From the IMG/VR virus record IMGVR_UViG_3300047287_000662, positions 1-31,832 of that record: a stretch of 31,832 nucleotides of DNA; one strand, written 5' to 3'. The notes beneath the pieces are model-generated. The model was not told the origin of the DNA and did not search any database. It saw nothing but the letters and a program-made list of their open reading frames with translations. The first letter of the stretch is position 1. The number at the start of each line of letters is the position of its first letter. Made by a program: the position numbers and the translations under genes. Below are positions 31,199 through 31,832 of this stretch, piece by piece. Source of the stretch: a virus.

Positions 31199-31444
31199 AT
31201 GAATTTATTTCAAGAATTTCAAAGTCTAATCCCAAAAGCCACGCAGATTATTGGCGTTGTTCAGACTGAAAATAGTGATGGGACAACCTCTTGTCTCACG
31301 CTGGATAACCAGTTGATTCGAGTCAAAGGTGTGGGTGGAAGAGCGACAGGATCAAAGGTATTCATTGCCATTGATCCCAAGCTTGGGTCTTACATACTGG
31401 ATTCAGCCCCCGATCTAACCATCTCAACAGTCACCATTTACTAA
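31199..31444 (+). CDS. Small OB-fold-like tail hub accessory protein
   Basis: This 81-aa protein has one short helix (LFQEFQSLI) followed by five predicted strands: TQIIGVVQTEN, SCLTLDNQLIRVKGVG, GSKVFIAIDPKLG, SYILDSAPDLT and TISTVTIY. The Ig.V...n.dGt..v.l..g..l.vkG.g...G..V.i pattern is what an OB-fold beta-barrel of baseplate and spike proteins looks like (gp45/gp5 N-domain type). It sits 2 nt after the hub gene stop and just before another conserved tail gene, consistent with capping or plugging the hub. The assignment is pattern-based and was not searched. Confidence 0.5.
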   Translation: MNLFQEFQSLIPKATQIIGVVQTENSDGTTSCLTLDNQLIRVKGVGGRATGSKVFIAIDPKLGSYILDSAPDLTISTVTIY

Positions 31445-31448
31445 GCCT

Positions 31449-31832
31449 ATGACTATCACATTAGATAATCTCACCTTGTCAAACGACTTGATGTGGAACT
31501 CCCAATATAACTGGTCACCGGTTGTACAAACAGTGAGTTATGCCATCGACGGGACGATGATTGTTGAGGCAGGTACGAAGATGAAAGGCCGCCCCGTTTC
31601 ATTAACGGGAGGCAGCAATTTCGGGTGGATGCAGAGAAGTTTGATAGACCTCCTGTATGCCAAGGCAGTCACAGCAGGTCTAACGATGACGTTGAATTAT
31701 AAAGGCCAAACACACACGGTGATGTTTGACCATGAGCGGGGTGCGCTTGACTTGGCTCTAGCCCTGCCATACTCGGAGTATGCGACGAATGATTGGATCC
31801 AAGTCAATGCGATTAACTTTATAACGGTATAA
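31449..31832 (+). CDS. Conserved phage tail protein (127 aa) ending at the window edge
   Basis: The TAA is the last three bases of the window, so the gene is complete. The protein reads LTLSNDLMWNSQYNWSPVVQ, YAIDGTMIVEAG, KMKGRPVSLTGGSNFGWMQR, LTMTLNYKGQTHTVMFDHER and ends WIQVNAINFITV. The pattern L.L...l.W.ne..W.pV.qs....dGtl.i........GRpitL.g....gw..r.t...L...a......l.l.....f.V.F.h is one I recognise from small tail genes next to the hub in several siphophages. It is all-beta with no signal peptide. Its role in the tail tip is unknown, but it probably assembles with the two genes just upstream. Confidence 0.65.
   Translation: MTITLDNLTLSNDLMWNSQYNWSPVVQTVSYAIDGTMIVEAGTKMKGRPVSLTGGSNFGWMQRSLIDLLYAKAVTAGLTMTLNYKGQTHTVMFDHERGALDLALALPYSEYATNDWIQVNAINFITV

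Noticed and set aside
17975-31832. Possible diversity-generating retroelement acting on the paralogue arrays
   Set aside because: No reverse transcriptase gene or template repeat is in the window, and differences between paralogues are spread over all bases rather than focused on adenines.

Overview
The window is a block of late structural genes from a tailed phage or prophage (Caudoviricetes). There are no host housekeeping genes, integrase, tRNA, insertion sequence or CRISPR array. Every gene except one lies on the plus strand, and most are joined by 1-nt (TAATG) or 4-nt (ATGA) overlaps. A single tail tube gene, a very large tape measure gene and no recognisable sheath gene point to a siphovirus-like phage with a long, non-contractile tail. 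Strong AGGAG/GAGG ribosome sites, a lipobox protein and a Rho-independent terminator fit a Gram-negative host. The host genus cannot be read from the sequence.

Layout. (1) 1-4804: the end of one virion protein, a 458-aa structural protein, an 862-aa Ser/Thr/Glu-rich protein built from about 39 copies of a 20-aa repeat, and a 161-aa accessory structural protein. (2) 4804-5376: a small lysis-like cassette with a holin-like protein, an out-of-frame lipoprotein that has no ordinary start codon, and a small helical protein. (3) 5369-7627: four overlapping head-tail connector genes (adaptor, head closure, tail terminator, gp10-like completion protein). (4) 7616-8179: one minus-strand gene of unknown function, convergent with the connectors and divergent from the major tail gene. 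(5) 8180-9206: the major tail protein as its own transcription unit, with a candidate sigma70 promoter, a palindromic leader and a strong terminator. (6) 9207-17978: a 2923-aa tape measure protein, with no tail-chaperone genes in their usual place before it. (7) 17975-31832: tail-tip region with a 1261-aa beta-repeat protein, three tandem paralogues carrying an inserted HGF/YNG (FCCH-like) module, three LamG lectin-like paralogues with a shared C-terminal domain, two small genes (one only 41 aa), a baseplate-hub-like protein, an OB-fold-like small protein and a conserved tail protein that ends at the last base of the window.

How it works together. The connector genes close the filled head and join it to a tube made of the major tail protein, whose length is set by the tape measure. 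The 1261-aa protein, the paralogue arrays and the hub would form the tail tip and its receptor-contacting surface. Duplication is the theme of the window: it occurs within genes (20-aa, 21-aa and 29-aa repeats, beta-domain arrays) and between genes (two triplets of paralogues). Family assignments come from reading the translated sequence by eye, with no database search, so confidence values are kept moderate.
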